A stretch of DNA of 64,000 bases from Paenibacillus harenae (GTDB lineage Bacteria > Bacillota > Bacilli > Paenibacillales > Paenibacillaceae), in contig NZ_JAUSST010000004.1 in assembly GCF_030812415.1 (NCBI RefSeq), positions 310,001 through 374,000 on the forward strand, given 5' to 3'. The stretch's first letter is position 1. The number at the start of each line of letters is the position of its first letter. A program made the position numbers and the translations under genes. Under the pieces are notes generated by a model, which ran no database searches, was not told the origin of the DNA, and saw only the letters and a program-made list of their open reading frames with translations. Positions 7,545 to 15,973 of the stretch are shown in pieces.

Positions 7545-7809
7545 TCAAGATGAAGGTAAGCGTTCTTCGAATGTCGCAAGATCGCGATTCGCTTCATGCC
7601 ATTCTTTGGGCCTAAAGAATGAAGACAGTTCCGGTTATAACTTTCCCTCGATAGATTCGGTGGCATCAAAGATAGGTTCAGGGAAACGACCGTCCGTATC
7701 GATATAGCGCCGGACAGGCGTATTCCGCTTTTCAACTCCCAAAGTTACCGTGTCCAGCAGCCAGCCCGAATCGAATATCCGTGTAGTCCGACAAGCTCTT
7801 TCGTTTCAT
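7545..7809 (-). pseudogene. Degraded ORF remnant (frameshift plus in-frame stop)
   Basis: Reading the minus strand from ATG 7809 gives MKRKSLSDYTD, then protein-like sequence continues in another frame (IFDSGWLLDTVTL, then RYIDTDGRFPEPIFDATE) to a TAA, and in that same frame goes on (PELSSFFRPKEWHEANRD, LATFEERLPSS) to a TGA at 7545. The residue composition looks like genuine protein on both sides of the stop, so I read this as a small gene of roughly 85 residues broken by one frameshift and one nonsense codon. I do not recognise the family. A different-frame ORF at 7520-7735 starting with TTG is less convincing. Confidence 0.45.
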
Positions 7810-7923
7810 AGGACTAAAGGCGCAACTGCATTGTTTGTAGTATACTTGTCCTAGTTTTTTAAGTATAATGAAAATCAAACAAGACAAATCGCGAATTTTG
7901 TCGAGAAGGAGCGTAACCTTTTT

Positions 7924-8385
7924 ATGAAGGCAGAATATATAAACCCGTTTCTTGAATCTGCAAAAATCGTTATTGAGCAGGTTATACAGATACGTCCTGC
8001 TACCGGTCAGCTTGGCCTAAAGGATATTAAGTTTGTTGAGAATCATATTTGGATTCAAATCGGCCTCAACGGACAGATGAACGGTGACATTGTATTCGGA
8101 CTTAGTGAACAGGTCGCGCTAAAGATGGTGTCCGCCATGATGGGCGGATTCGTAATCTCCGAGATCGACGAGATCGTTCGGAGTGCTATTTCTGAGCTGG
8201 GCAACATGATTAGCGGAAATGCCAGTACGATGCTGTTTAACCAAGGCGTGAGAGTCGACATAACGCCGCCGAAAGTTATTCAATCGGCTAATTCAGCCGG
8301 ATTTACTGCAAAACAAGCGCTAACGATTCCTCTCATTATGGAAGGAATCGGAGAACTGGACATTCAAGTTTTAATCGCATCGTAG
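7924..8385 (+). CDS. cheX: CheX-family chemotaxis phosphatase (orphan)
   Basis: A 153-residue protein of the CheC/CheX/FliY family, which removes the phosphate from CheY-P in flagellar chemotaxis. The single ExxN motif typical of CheX sits in SELGNMISGNAS (E91, N94), after IGLNGQMNGDIVFGLSE. Length is normal. It stands apart from any che or fli genes in this window and has its own leader and terminator, so it is probably a monocistronic gene. Similar orphan cheX genes occur in other Bacillales, where the protein may instead tune other response regulators; that is inference. GAAGGAG before ATG 7924 supports the start. Confidence 0.88.
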   Translation: MKAEYINPFLESAKIVIEQVIQIRPATGQLGLKDIKFVENHIWIQIGLNGQMNGDIVFGLSEQVALKMVSAMMGGFVISEIDEIVRSAISELGNMISGNASTMLFNQGVRVDITPPKVIQSANSAGFTAKQALTIPLIMEGIGELDIQVLIAS

Positions 8386-8395
8386 CACAGAAATG

Positions 8396-8416
8396 GCTCC
8401 TTCGGGAGCTTTTTTT
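8396..8416 (+). terminator. Terminator after cheX
   Basis: GCTCC-TTCG-GGAGC hairpin (8396-8409) followed by seven T residues. Confidence 0.75.
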
Positions 8417-8476
8417 GCGTCTTGGATGTCGATCAAGTAAACTTGAAAGATAAGACTTCATAATGGGTGATGTTGG

Positions 8477-9250
8477 ATGATAAACGGGAAGATCGTATTC
8501 ATAACGGGAGCGTCTAGCGGCATAGGAGCTTTGACCGCGGCGCTGCTGGCGGAACGCGGCGCGATACCGGTGCTGACTGGGCGCAATTATGCCAAGCTGG
8601 AACGACTATCGGCGACAATCAAAGGCACGCATTCGATTCTTCGGATGGACGTAACCGATCAGGCCGATGTACAGCAAGCGGTTGACGAAGCCATTCGAAA
8701 ATACGGCAGGATCGATATTTTGCTTAACAATGCGGGCTTCGGAAAGTTTGAGTATTTCATTGATGCTCCCGTGGAAAGCTTCATGGATATGATGGATACG
8801 AATTACATGGGCATCGTCCGGTGTACGAAAGCAGTGCTCCCGCACATGCTCAAGCAGGGCAGCGGCCATATCGTTAACGTTGCCTCGATGGCGGGGAAGA
8901 TCGGGTCGTCCAAGTCGACTGGCTATTCAGCGACCAAGCATGCGGTGCTCGGATTCACGAATTCGCTTCGCATGGAGCTTAAGCCGCAAGGCATTAGAGT
9001 ATCGTCGGTTAATCCTGGGCCGATCGATACGGAGTTTTTCGCAATGGCTGATCCAACGGGCAGCTATGTGAAAAACGTCGGCTGGTTCATGATGAAGCCG
9101 ACATACGTGGCGAAGATGATCGTACGCGTCATGGAAAGACGCAAGGAGGAGCTTAATCTGCCTAGGGCGGCGTCGGTGGGCATATGGTTCTACGGACTAT
9201 TCCCGAGGCTGGCGGACCGGCTGGTGGGCGGTATTTTTAATCGAAAATAA
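8477..9250 (+). CDS. Short-chain dehydrogenase/reductase
   Basis: A 257-residue classical SDR. The nucleotide-binding motif ITGASSGIGA is at about residues 9-18, the NNAG stabilising motif near residue 85, and the catalytic set is intact: Ser in NVASMAGKIGSSKSTGYSATK with YxxxK. After NPGPIDT the C-terminus is hydrophobic (SVGIWFYGLFPRLADRLVGG), as in the YqjQ/DltE-like SDRs of Bacillales, some of which associate with membranes. Substrate cannot be predicted. It precedes the DEAD-box gene by 29 bp on the same strand and may share its transcript. The family is secure. Confidence 0.9.
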   Translation: MINGKIVFITGASSGIGALTAALLAERGAIPVLTGRNYAKLERLSATIKGTHSILRMDVTDQADVQQAVDEAIRKYGRIDILLNNAGFGKFEYFIDAPVESFMDMMDTNYMGIVRCTKAVLPHMLKQGSGHIVNVASMAGKIGSSKSTGYSATKHAVLGFTNSLRMELKPQGIRVSSVNPGPIDTEFFAMADPTGSYVKNVGWFMMKPTYVAKMIVRVMERRKEELNLPRAASVGIWFYGLFPRLADRLVGGIFNRK

Positions 9251-9279
9251 GATAGCACGAGAGAGGAACAACAACGCGT

Positions 9280-10743
9280 ATGAGCAAGCAAAATTGGATG
9301 GAATTAGGTATTAACGAGACGCTTGGCGCCAAGCTGGAGGAGAACGGCATCATGCAGCCGACAAGCATTCAGGCCGAGACGATTCCGCTGCTGCTGGCTG
9401 GACGCGACGTCTCGGCAAGGTCGCAGACGGGAACGGGCAAGACGATCGCTTATTTGCTTCCGCTTCTGCAGCAAGTAAATACGGGATCGAATGCGATTCA
9501 AGCGATTATTTTGTCGCCGACGCAGGAGCTCGCCATGCAAATCGTAAGAGTAGCAGAGTCGTATGCGGCGCCGCTTGGCGTTCGCGTTCAGCAATTGATC
9601 GGGGGAGCGGCGCTGAAGCGGCAAGTCGAGAAGCTGAAGCTTCATCCGCAGCTCGTCATCGGCACGCCGGGGCGTATTCATGAGCTGCTGAAGCTGCGCA
9701 AGCTGAAGCTGCATGACGTTCGTTTCGTCGTCGTAGACGAGGCGGATCAGGTGTTCCACCTCGGATCCACCTCAGAGGTTGAGACGTTATTGCATGCGAC
9801 GGGAAAGGAACGTCAAATTACGTTTTTCTCCGCAACGTACCCCGAGGTCATGGCCAGATTCGAGGGCCGCTGGATGAGAGATCCGGCGCGTATCCAGATT
9901 ACGCCGGAGCAGCGGGTGTCGGAGACGATCGAGAATTACTATATGCTTAGCGACAAGAGGGACAAAACGGATACCGCGCGCCGTTTGGTACGTTTGCTGA
10001 AGCCGTCTTCCGCGCTGCTATTCCTGAACGATACGGACAATATTTCCAATTGGGAGTCGAAGCTTGCTTATGAAGGCTTCACCGTGGAGGCGATCTACGG
10101 CGATGCCGATAAGCAGCGCCGGGCAGCCACGCTCGCACGGTTCCGCGAAGGACGCTGCCAGCTCCTTCTGGCAACAGACGTTGCCGCGCGCGGACTTGAT
10201 ATTGAAGGATTGCCGCTTGTGATTCAGCTTGATCCAGCCATTGACGCCGATCATTACGTCCATCGGGCAGGTCGGACGGGGCGGATGGGCAGACCCGGTA
10301 CGGTCGTGACGATCGTGACGCCTCAGGAGCTGTTCATTATGGACAAGTTCCGCAAGCAGCTTGGAATAGCTTTAGAGGAACGTGTTATGTTCAAAGGCAA
10401 ACTGCTGACGAACGAGCAGCTGCGCGAGGCGACGAAGCCGTTCGCAAGCAGGGAAGGCGAAACGAATGCTGGCGCGAAGCGGGGAACGCCGGTTGGCCGC
10501 AATGCCGCTGTTGAGACGAAGCCGGTCCGTATCGCCGGAGCGGGCGAGAAGACGCCTAAGCCGCAAACGGCTAAGCCGGCAGTCGGCAGGGCGGTAGCCG
10601 GCTCGGAGATGCCGGCCGCGAAGGCGGCGCCTAAGCCGATTACGAAGGCGAAGGCCAAGGAAGAACGCAAGCGCGTCGGGAAAAATAAGGGCGCTCCAAA
10701 ATGGCTTAAAGCGAAGCGCGAAGCCGATAAAAACGACAAATAA
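9280..10743 (+). CDS. DEAD-box ATP-dependent RNA helicase
   Basis: A 487-residue helicase with all core motifs: Q motif region PTSIQAETIP, motif I SQTGTGKT (48-55), PTQELAMQ, TPGR, motif II DEAD (153-156), SAT, RGLDIE and HRAGRTGR (about 328-335). It should unwind or remodel RNA duplexes in ribosome assembly or mRNA turnover, like YfmL/CshB of Bacillus. From about residue 395 the protein is a low-complexity tail rich in Ala, Lys, Pro and Gly, ending in a strongly basic segment (KAKEERKRVGKNKGAPKWLK) that probably binds RNA without sequence specificity. YfmL is shorter, so the tail is an addition relative to it. Confidence 0.93.
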   Translation: MSKQNWMELGINETLGAKLEENGIMQPTSIQAETIPLLLAGRDVSARSQTGTGKTIAYLLPLLQQVNTGSNAIQAIILSPTQELAMQIVRVAESYAAPLGVRVQQLIGGAALKRQVEKLKLHPQLVIGTPGRIHELLKLRKLKLHDVRFVVVDEADQVFHLGSTSEVETLLHATGKERQITFFSATYPEVMARFEGRWMRDPARIQITPEQRVSETIENYYMLSDKRDKTDTARRLVRLLKPSSALLFLNDTDNISNWESKLAYEGFTVEAIYGDADKQRRAATLARFREGRCQLLLATDVAARGLDIEGLPLVIQLDPAIDADHYVHRAGRTGRMGRPGTVVTIVTPQELFIMDKFRKQLGIALEERVMFKGKLLTNEQLREATKPFASREGETNAGAKRGTPVGRNAAVETKPVRIAGAGEKTPKPQTAKPAVGRAVAGSEMPAAKAAPKPITKAKAKEERKRVGKNKGAPKWLKAKREADKNDK

Positions 10744-10810
10744 TATTTTTTTTCAAGCCACCCTCCTAAATCGGACACCCTCCCCCGAACGTTATGGGCG
10801 AAGGTAAAAA

Positions 10811-10824
10811 GCGGAAATTTCCGC
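10811..10824. promoter_or_regulatory. Perfect 14-bp palindrome upstream of the SLH gene
   Basis: GCGGAAATTTCCGC lies 26 bp before the TTG start of the SLH gene and just before its ribosome site. It could be an operator or a small mRNA hairpin; no regulator is identified. Confidence 0.4.
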
Positions 10825-10850
10825 AAACGAAAACAAGGAGAGTGGCTTTC

Positions 10851-12098
10851 TTGACTAAACAAAGTATGTGGAAGAAGACGGCAATTACTTCATTGGCACT
10901 TATGATGCTTACAGGCGGCGCGACAGCGGCATTCGCCGATAATGGAAGAAATGGCGGAGATCGCGATGACGACAAAAAACATCAGAACGAAGATAGCCGG
11001 AATGACAATGACGATGATGATGAGGAAGACGACGATAAATATAAGATTGTATGGAAGTTTGAAGACGAAGAAGATTTGAAATGGGCTACCGAGTACATCA
11101 TGCGCCTTGCTTCCAAAGGTATTTTTACGGGATATGAGGACGGTACTTTCAAGCCTGCGAATAAAATTACGCGCATCGAGGCGATTTCGGCCGCTGTCCG
11201 CTTGATGGGTCTTAGAGACCAAGCCGAGTCGGAAGCAGAGATGAGCACGGAGCTTCAGTTCAAGGACGCGGACAAAATCGAGAAAAAATACCCGTGGGCG
11301 GTCGGTTACGTCTCCGTGGCTCTTGAAAACGACCTGTTCTTCGAAAACGAGACCGAGGTGAAGCCGGAAAAGCAAGCGACAAGACTGTGGTCCACGATCC
11401 TGCTTATAAAAGCGCTTAAGCTGGAAGACGAAGCAAAGGCTCTTAACAATACGAAGCTCGACTTTAAGGATGCGAAGGAAATTCCGGCCGGTTCCGTCGG
11501 ATACGTAGCCTTGGCATTGGAGAAAGGTATTATTTCGGGCTACAACGAGGGCAACGGCAAGACGTTCCGCCCTAACCAGCCGATCAGCCGCGCCGAGCTT
11601 GCTGTGCTGCTTGACCGTACGGATGAGGAAATGCCGGATCACGACGCTACGGCGATTGCGGGTTCATTGAAAGCAGCTGCAAGCGGCGGCAAGATCACGG
11701 TTGTAAAGGCTGACAAAACGGAAGTTGAGCTTACGCTCGACGCTAACGTCTTTATTTTCCGCGATGATAAAAAAGTTGCCGTAAGCGCGCTTCGCGCAGG
11801 CGACGAAGTGCTGGTACGCACATACCAGAACAAAGTCGTATTCATCGAAGTAACGGATTCCGAGCCGGAAGTGATCAGCTTCTCGGAGACGGGCACCGTA
11901 CACTCGCTGACATTCAATGCGTCGGCGAAGCTGTCCGCTATTACAGTTACGCAAGTGGAAGATTCCGAAACGAACGTTCTTATCTATAGCGTATCCCCTG
12001 ATGTTAAGATCGTAGGCAATGCTTCCCTGCTTAAAGAAGGACAGTCTGTAAAGGTTACCGGCAAAAACGCTATCGTAGAATCGATTGAAATTAAATAG
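10851..12098 (+). CDS. Secreted S-layer-homology (SLH) domain protein with acidic linker
   Basis: A 415-residue exported protein. The signal peptide (MWKKTAITSLALMMLTGG, cleavage after AFA near residue 28) is followed by about 35 residues made mostly of Asp, Glu, Asn and Arg. SLH-type repeats follow: WATEYIMRLASKGIFTGYED with FKPANKITRIEA (about 75-125), a divergent copy with YPWAVGYVSVALENDLF (about 140-195), and YVALALEKGIISGYNE with FRPNQPISRAELAVLLDR (about 210-260). These normally anchor proteins to pyruvylated cell-wall polymer. The last 150 residues form a beta-rich region of unknown role. TTG 10851 is chosen because AAGGAG lies 10 nt upstream; the ATG at 10866 is the alternative. Confidence 0.87.
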   Translation: MTKQSMWKKTAITSLALMMLTGGATAAFADNGRNGGDRDDDKKHQNEDSRNDNDDDDEEDDDKYKIVWKFEDEEDLKWATEYIMRLASKGIFTGYEDGTFKPANKITRIEAISAAVRLMGLRDQAESEAEMSTELQFKDADKIEKKYPWAVGYVSVALENDLFFENETEVKPEKQATRLWSTILLIKALKLEDEAKALNNTKLDFKDAKEIPAGSVGYVALALEKGIISGYNEGNGKTFRPNQPISRAELAVLLDRTDEEMPDHDATAIAGSLKAAASGGKITVVKADKTEVELTLDANVFIFRDDKKVAVSALRAGDEVLVRTYQNKVVFIEVTDSEPEVISFSETGTVHSLTFNASAKLSAITVTQVEDSETNVLIYSVSPDVKIVGNASLLKEGQSVKVTGKNAIVESIEIK

Positions 12099-12116
12099 AA
12101 GCAAGTGAAAGACAAA

Positions 12117-12161
12117 AGTCGTCCCTATCCCGCTCGCGCGGGCATAGGGACGGCTTTTTTT
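12117..12161 (+). terminator. Terminator after the SLH gene
   Basis: GTCCCTAT and ATAGGGAC arms enclose a smaller CCCG/CGGG stem and are followed by seven T residues. Confidence 0.85.
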
Positions 12162-12238
12162 GATATTGCGCCCATAATTCGGTATGCTGATATAGATGAT
12201 AGTCATGATGCCAATATGTAATAGTGAAGGTGACGCGA

Positions 12239-12988
12239 GTGGATGCAATATTGCAGGTAAAGCAGCTGATTGGCGGATATAGTCCGCGCAGGCCGGTGCT
12301 GCACGGTCTCGATTTTGAGGTGAATGCAGGCGAAATGGTCGGTTTGATCGGCCTTAACGGCGCGGGCAAGAGCACGACGATTAAGCATATTCTTGGGCTT
12401 ATGAATCCGCAGCAGGGAGAGGTGAAGGTTGCGGGCACGACGCTTGCCGAGCAGCCGGAGCGATATCGCTCCGCATTCGCTTACGTGCCGGAGGCTCCTG
12501 AGTTGTTTCCGGAGTTGACGGTTGAAGAGCATCTTCATATGACGGGCATGGCTTACGATGTGGCGGAAACCGACTTTGCCGCCAGGCAGGAGGAGCTGTT
12601 GGAACAATTCCAAATGCTGCCTAAGCGCAAAGCGTTCGCAAGTCATCTCTCCAAGGGCATGCGCCAAAAGGTGATGATTATGAACGCGCTGCTCGCGCAG
12701 CCGCCGCTTTACATTATAGACGAGCCGTTTCTTGGACTCGACCCGCTGGCGATTCGTTCCTTGCTTGAACGACTGGTTGAAGTGAAGCAGAACGGAGCGG
12801 CGATTCTGATGAGCTCGCATATTTTATCGACGGTGGAGACGTATTGCGACCGATTCATCGTTATGCATCACGGACATATCGCCGCGCAAGGCACGCTTGA
12901 GGATGTAAGGCGGGCTGCCGGAATCGATCGCAGAAGCGGAACGCTTGAGGATGCGTTCTACAAGCTCGTAACGGGAGGCCGTCCGTGA
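12239..12988 (+). CDS. ecsA: ABC transporter ATP-binding protein (EcsA-like)
   Basis: A 249-residue ATPase subunit: Walker A GLNGAGKST (about 39-47), signature LSKGMRQK (about 137-144), Walker B LYIIDEP (about 157-163) and a switch His in MSSHILS. Paired with the following permease it forms an EcsAB-type exporter; in Bacillus EcsAB affects secretion, competence and regulated intramembrane proteolysis. GTG 12239 is preferred because GAAGGTGA precedes it by a few bases; an upstream in-frame GTG at 12224 is possible. The stop overlaps the permease start. No ecsC-like gene is present. Confidence 0.88.
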   Translation: MDAILQVKQLIGGYSPRRPVLHGLDFEVNAGEMVGLIGLNGAGKSTTIKHILGLMNPQQGEVKVAGTTLAEQPERYRSAFAYVPEAPELFPELTVEEHLHMTGMAYDVAETDFAARQEELLEQFQMLPKRKAFASHLSKGMRQKVMIMNALLAQPPLYIIDEPFLGLDPLAIRSLLERLVEVKQNGAAILMSSHILSTVETYCDRFIVMHHGHIAAQGTLEDVRRAAGIDRRSGTLEDAFYKLVTGGRP

Positions 12989-14235
12989 TGGGTGACGGCA
13001 GATCGCTTGAATCGCTTTGGAAGAGGCGCTCGCATGCTTTCCGAAAGGAAACGACGCCTTACTTCCGTTATATGTCGATGAGCGGATTCCCGGCCTTTCT
13101 GTCGCTCATTGCCATATCCGGAACATTAGGCTATTTCAAGCTGATAAGAGACTTGCCGCCGCATTTCCCGATCACGGCAGTAGGCGTTATCGCTCTAGTG
13201 CTCGCCTCTTGCTGGACGCCGCTTCGCACATGGCTTGCTCCTGCGGATACGGTGTTTCTTATGCCGCGCGAAGGGGAGATGGGGAGCTATATTGCGGCAT
13301 CCTACCGGCGTTCGACGATCATGACGGCCCTATTTAGCGCGGTCATGCTGCTATTGTATGTGCCCATCTATAGACAAGGGGCCGCTCCTGCGCACTGGCT
13401 GGTACTTATATTGGGAGTGGCGGCTATACGGGGAGCTAATCTATGGGGAGGCTGGAAGGAGCGCAAGATCGCATGGCCGGGTATGCGACGTCTGCTTCGA
13501 ACGGCACGCTGGCTCGCGACTGTAATCGTGCTTTATGCGTGGCTGACGTTCGTTCCATGGCAGTCGGCAATATTCACGTTATTGGTTGCCGCGCTCTTCG
13601 CTATTGTTTATCGTCTGCCAAGCAGTCATCGCTTTCCTTGGGAGCGGCTGATCGAGGAAGAGAAGACGACGCATAAACGCTATTATACGTTCTTCGGCAT
13701 GTTCATCGACGTTCCGACACTGCCCTCGCCGATCGCGCGGCGATCGTACATCGCCTGGGTGCTCCGGTTAGTTCCGTATTCCAGACGCAACACCTTCGTT
13801 TACTTATATTTAGCTTCGCTCCTTAGAACGGAAATGGGCGGCATTCTTATCCGACTGCTGCTGCTCGGCGGACTCGTTACCTATTGGATTGCCGAGGACG
13901 CTTCCTTGTCCGGATGGGGAGCATCCCTTGTGTATGCCTTGTTCCTGCTTGTCTTGTCCGTCCAACTGGGAGCTCTTAGACAAGTCCATCGCCATTCCGT
14001 ATGGAAGCATGTATATCCGCTGCCGGATAGTCAGCGCATTCAGCACTATACGAAGGTCGACCGGATGGCGCTTATCGTTGTTGCCGCATGGCTAGCATTG
14101 CCCCTGGCTTTGCCGTTGCTCATGCAAGGCTATTATACGCCTGTTGTCGCTACGGCTGCTTGCGTGCTAGCCTATATTGCGATAAGACCTAGCCGGATAA
14201 GGAAGAAGCTGCGCAAAGAGGAAGACGACGATTAG
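12985..14235 (+). CDS. ecsB: ABC transporter permease (EcsB-like)
   Basis: A 416-residue integral membrane protein with many hydrophobic segments. The N-terminal LWKRRSHAFRKETTPYFRYM followed by a membrane segment is typical of EcsB. The gene overlaps the ATPase stop: GTG 12985 and ATG 12988 are both possible starts, so the two are clearly co-translated. The tail is charged (RIRKKLRKEEDDD). A large three-part hairpin closes the operon. Substrate is not known for this transporter family. Confidence 0.85.
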   Translation: MMGDGRSLESLWKRRSHAFRKETTPYFRYMSMSGFPAFLSLIAISGTLGYFKLIRDLPPHFPITAVGVIALVLASCWTPLRTWLAPADTVFLMPREGEMGSYIAASYRRSTIMTALFSAVMLLLYVPIYRQGAAPAHWLVLILGVAAIRGANLWGGWKERKIAWPGMRRLLRTARWLATVIVLYAWLTFVPWQSAIFTLLVAALFAIVYRLPSSHRFPWERLIEEEKTTHKRYYTFFGMFIDVPTLPSPIARRSYIAWVLRLVPYSRRNTFVYLYLASLLRTEMGGILIRLLLLGGLVTYWIAEDASLSGWGASLVYALFLLVLSVQLGALRQVHRHSVWKHVYPLPDSQRIQHYTKVDRMALIVVAAWLALPLALPLLMQGYYTPVVATAACVLAYIAIRPSRIRKKLRKEEDDD

Positions 14236-14246
14236 ACGGCAAAAGA

Positions 14247-14315
14247 AATCCCCCTGACAGCGAACAGTACCTTGGGCTAACCCAAGCGTTCCGCTATACA
14301 GGGGGATTAAGTTTT
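14247..14315. terminator. Bidirectional terminator between ecsB-like gene and aminotransferase
   Basis: Outer arms AATCCCCCTG (14247-14256) and CAGGGGGATT (14299-14308) enclose a second perfect hairpin CTTGGG-CTAA-CCCAAG (14271-14286). TTTTT follows on the plus strand, and the minus side is T-rich (GATTTCTTTTG). Confidence 0.8.
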
Positions 14316-14334
14316 TATGAATCAAATTCGATTA

Positions 14335-15630
14335 TTACGCAAGCAGCTCTTGAACCGCTTTGAAGATCGTGTCGTACAGTTCTTCCAAATTCTCTTCCTC
14401 GATGCAGGAGAACGCCACGCGCAGATCGGTCTCGCCAAGAGCGATCGTACCGATGTCGTATTCGTCCAGCAGGCGGTTGCGAACCGCCTCGGCCGTTACG
14501 CCGCTTAGCTTGAGGCACATGAAGTAGCCGGAGTTGAACGGATAGTAGCTGAGCACGTCGCCGTAGCGACCGCTGTCGAGCAAGCTCTTAACGGTATTGG
14601 CGCGGCCTTTCATAATCTCGTATTTCTCGGCCCGCTGCTGCTCGAACTCTGGCGCTTGCAAAGCGCGAAGCACGAACGTCTGCGACGGATGCGGTCCGCT
14701 GGAGATCGTAGCGCGAATAATGCCCAGCGTCTTCTGCTCCAGCGCGGCAAGCAAGGATGCCGAGGAAGAAGCGTACGTAATAAAGCCTACGCGGAAGCCC
14801 CATACATACTCTTCCTTCGTAGCGCCGTCAACCTTGATCGCAAGCACGCGCGGGTGAAGCTCGGCAAGCTTGGAGAATAACGACTCATGCAAGGAATCTT
14901 CGAAAAACAGTCCGAAATAAGCGTCGTCCGTAACGGCCACGACATGAATGCCGGCTTCCGCCGCATCGCGGATTGCAGCTACGATCTCATCGCCTTCCTG
15001 AGGCCCCGGCGTGTAGCCTGTCGGGTTGTTCGGGAAGTTAAGCACAACGATCGCTTTGCCTTTGTCCTTCTGCGCGAGCAGCGCTTCGCGAAGGCCTTGG
15101 CTGTTGAACTTCATTTCATCGTTGTATAGCGGGTATTCGACGATCTCCGCGCCGCGGCGTACGCCGAACGTGAGCTCGTAGTTTTCCCAGTTTTTATTTG
15201 GAATGACTACGGCGTCTCCGGCATCGGCGAACAGGTCGGCAACGATGCTAAGGCCGTGCGTCAACGCATTTGTAACAACGGGCGTCCCGAAACTCTTCGC
15301 TTCAAGAGACGGATTATCTTTAATCATCTTCGTGCGCCAAGCAGAGCGAAGCTCCGGCTTGCCGCCAGGAGGTGCATATTCGTATAGATCCTTCGGATGA
15401 TAAGCGGTCAGCGTCTCTTGAATCACTTTGAGATGCATAGGCACTCCGCCCTCTGTCGCAATTCCGATCGTAGCGTTGAATTTCTTAGCTTTCGTCTTTG
15501 CTTCAGCGGATTGGCTGAGGATGCCCTCCTTCGGAAAATAAATCGCTTTGCCTAAAGCCGACAACATGGCGTAGACGTTCGGATTTTCCGTTTGCAACGT
15601 CTCATTTAACTGCTTTGCAAGTGGGTTCAT
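14335..15630 (-). CDS. Class I/II PLP-dependent aminotransferase
   Basis: A 431-residue enzyme. Conserved blocks are YEYAPPGGKPELRSAW, TNALTHGLSIVADLFADAGD, NFPNNPTGYTPG near residue 205, and TDDAYFGLF. The expected PLP lysine lies in KVDGATKEEYVWGFRVGF, a less common context than the SxSK motif of the other two aminotransferases here. This pattern is seen in a group of aromatic/aspartate-like aminotransferases of Firmicutes whose substrates are mostly unassigned. A GGAAGG stretch lies somewhat far upstream of the ATG. An extended -10 promoter at 15732-15740 likely drives it. Fold is secure; role is open. Confidence 0.85.
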   Translation of the reverse strand: MNPLAKQLNETLQTENPNVYAMLSALGKAIYFPKEGILSQSAEAKTKAKKFNATIGIATEGGVPMHLKVIQETLTAYHPKDLYEYAPPGGKPELRSAWRTKMIKDNPSLEAKSFGTPVVTNALTHGLSIVADLFADAGDAVVIPNKNWENYELTFGVRRGAEIVEYPLYNDEMKFNSQGLREALLAQKDKGKAIVVLNFPNNPTGYTPGPQEGDEIVAAIRDAAEAGIHVVAVTDDAYFGLFFEDSLHESLFSKLAELHPRVLAIKVDGATKEEYVWGFRVGFITYASSSASLLAALEQKTLGIIRATISSGPHPSQTFVLRALQAPEFEQQRAEKYEIMKGRANTVKSLLDSGRYGDVLSYYPFNSGYFMCLKLSGVTAEAVRNRLLDEYDIGTIALGETDLRVAFSCIEEENLEELYDTIFKAVQELLA

Positions 15631-15731
15631 TAGACTTCATTCCATCCTTCCGAGATGATTCGTATAGGTTTATATCGGATTGGACTGCCGGTCTGCGACG
15701 CGTTACAGCCCAAATCTACTTATCGGGTGCT

Positions 15732-15740
15732 ATTATAACA
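15732..15740 (-). promoter_or_regulatory. Extended -10 promoter for the aminotransferase
   Basis: Minus-strand TGTTATAAT is a perfect extended -10 element; the -35 position is poor. It lies about 100 bp before the ATG at 15630. Confidence 0.5.
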
Positions 15741-15808
15741 TTTTTTCTAAGCTGCAAACCATTCTCATATCAAATTTTTTGCGAATTTTCGCTGCATCGC
15801 CGTACAGC

Positions 15809-15838
15809 TTGCGCAAAACTTTATCGCTGTTGTATGAT
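15809..15838 (+). promoter_or_regulatory. Sigma-A promoter for the AraC-type regulator
   Basis: TTGCGC (15809-15814), an 18-nt spacer, TATGAT (15833-15838). The palindrome ATGACGTCAT (15837-15846) overlaps the -10 and start region, where a repressor could act. Confidence 0.5.
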
Positions 15839-15973
15839 GACGTCATATGTTTAGCCATGCAACAACGGTTGCTGCGCTTTAAGCTTTAGCTGCCTATAAC
15901 GGGCCCGCGCAACAATTGCTGTTCCGAAACGGGATGGACAGCGGTTCGTTTCGCAGGCGGGGGAGGATTTTTT

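Larger units (their letters stand above)
7419..7923. other. Gene-poor stretch between the HRDC gene and cheX
   Basis: It holds the hairpin at 7425-7470, the decayed minus-strand ORF at 7545-7809, and the cheX leader. I could not find a convincing -35/-10 pair for cheX; a TATAAT at 7864-7869 lacks a matching -35 box. The Shine-Dalgarno GAAGGAG is near 7905. Confidence 0.6.
15631..15973. other. Divergent promoter region
   Basis: It separates the minus-strand aminotransferase from the plus-strand AraC regulator. It holds an extended -10 box for the former (15732-15740), a -35/-10 pair for the latter (15809-15838), and a perfect ATGACGTCAT palindrome. No ORF is credible. Confidence 0.6.

Noticed and set aside
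7520..7735. Minus-strand ORF starting with TTG
   Set aside because: The residue sequence is less protein-like than the neighbouring frame that forms the remnant at 7545-7809, and GGGAG touches the start codon with no spacing.
12203..12820. Minus-strand open frame opposite the EcsA-like gene
   Set aside because: Antisense to a clear ABC ATPase and without recognisable domains.
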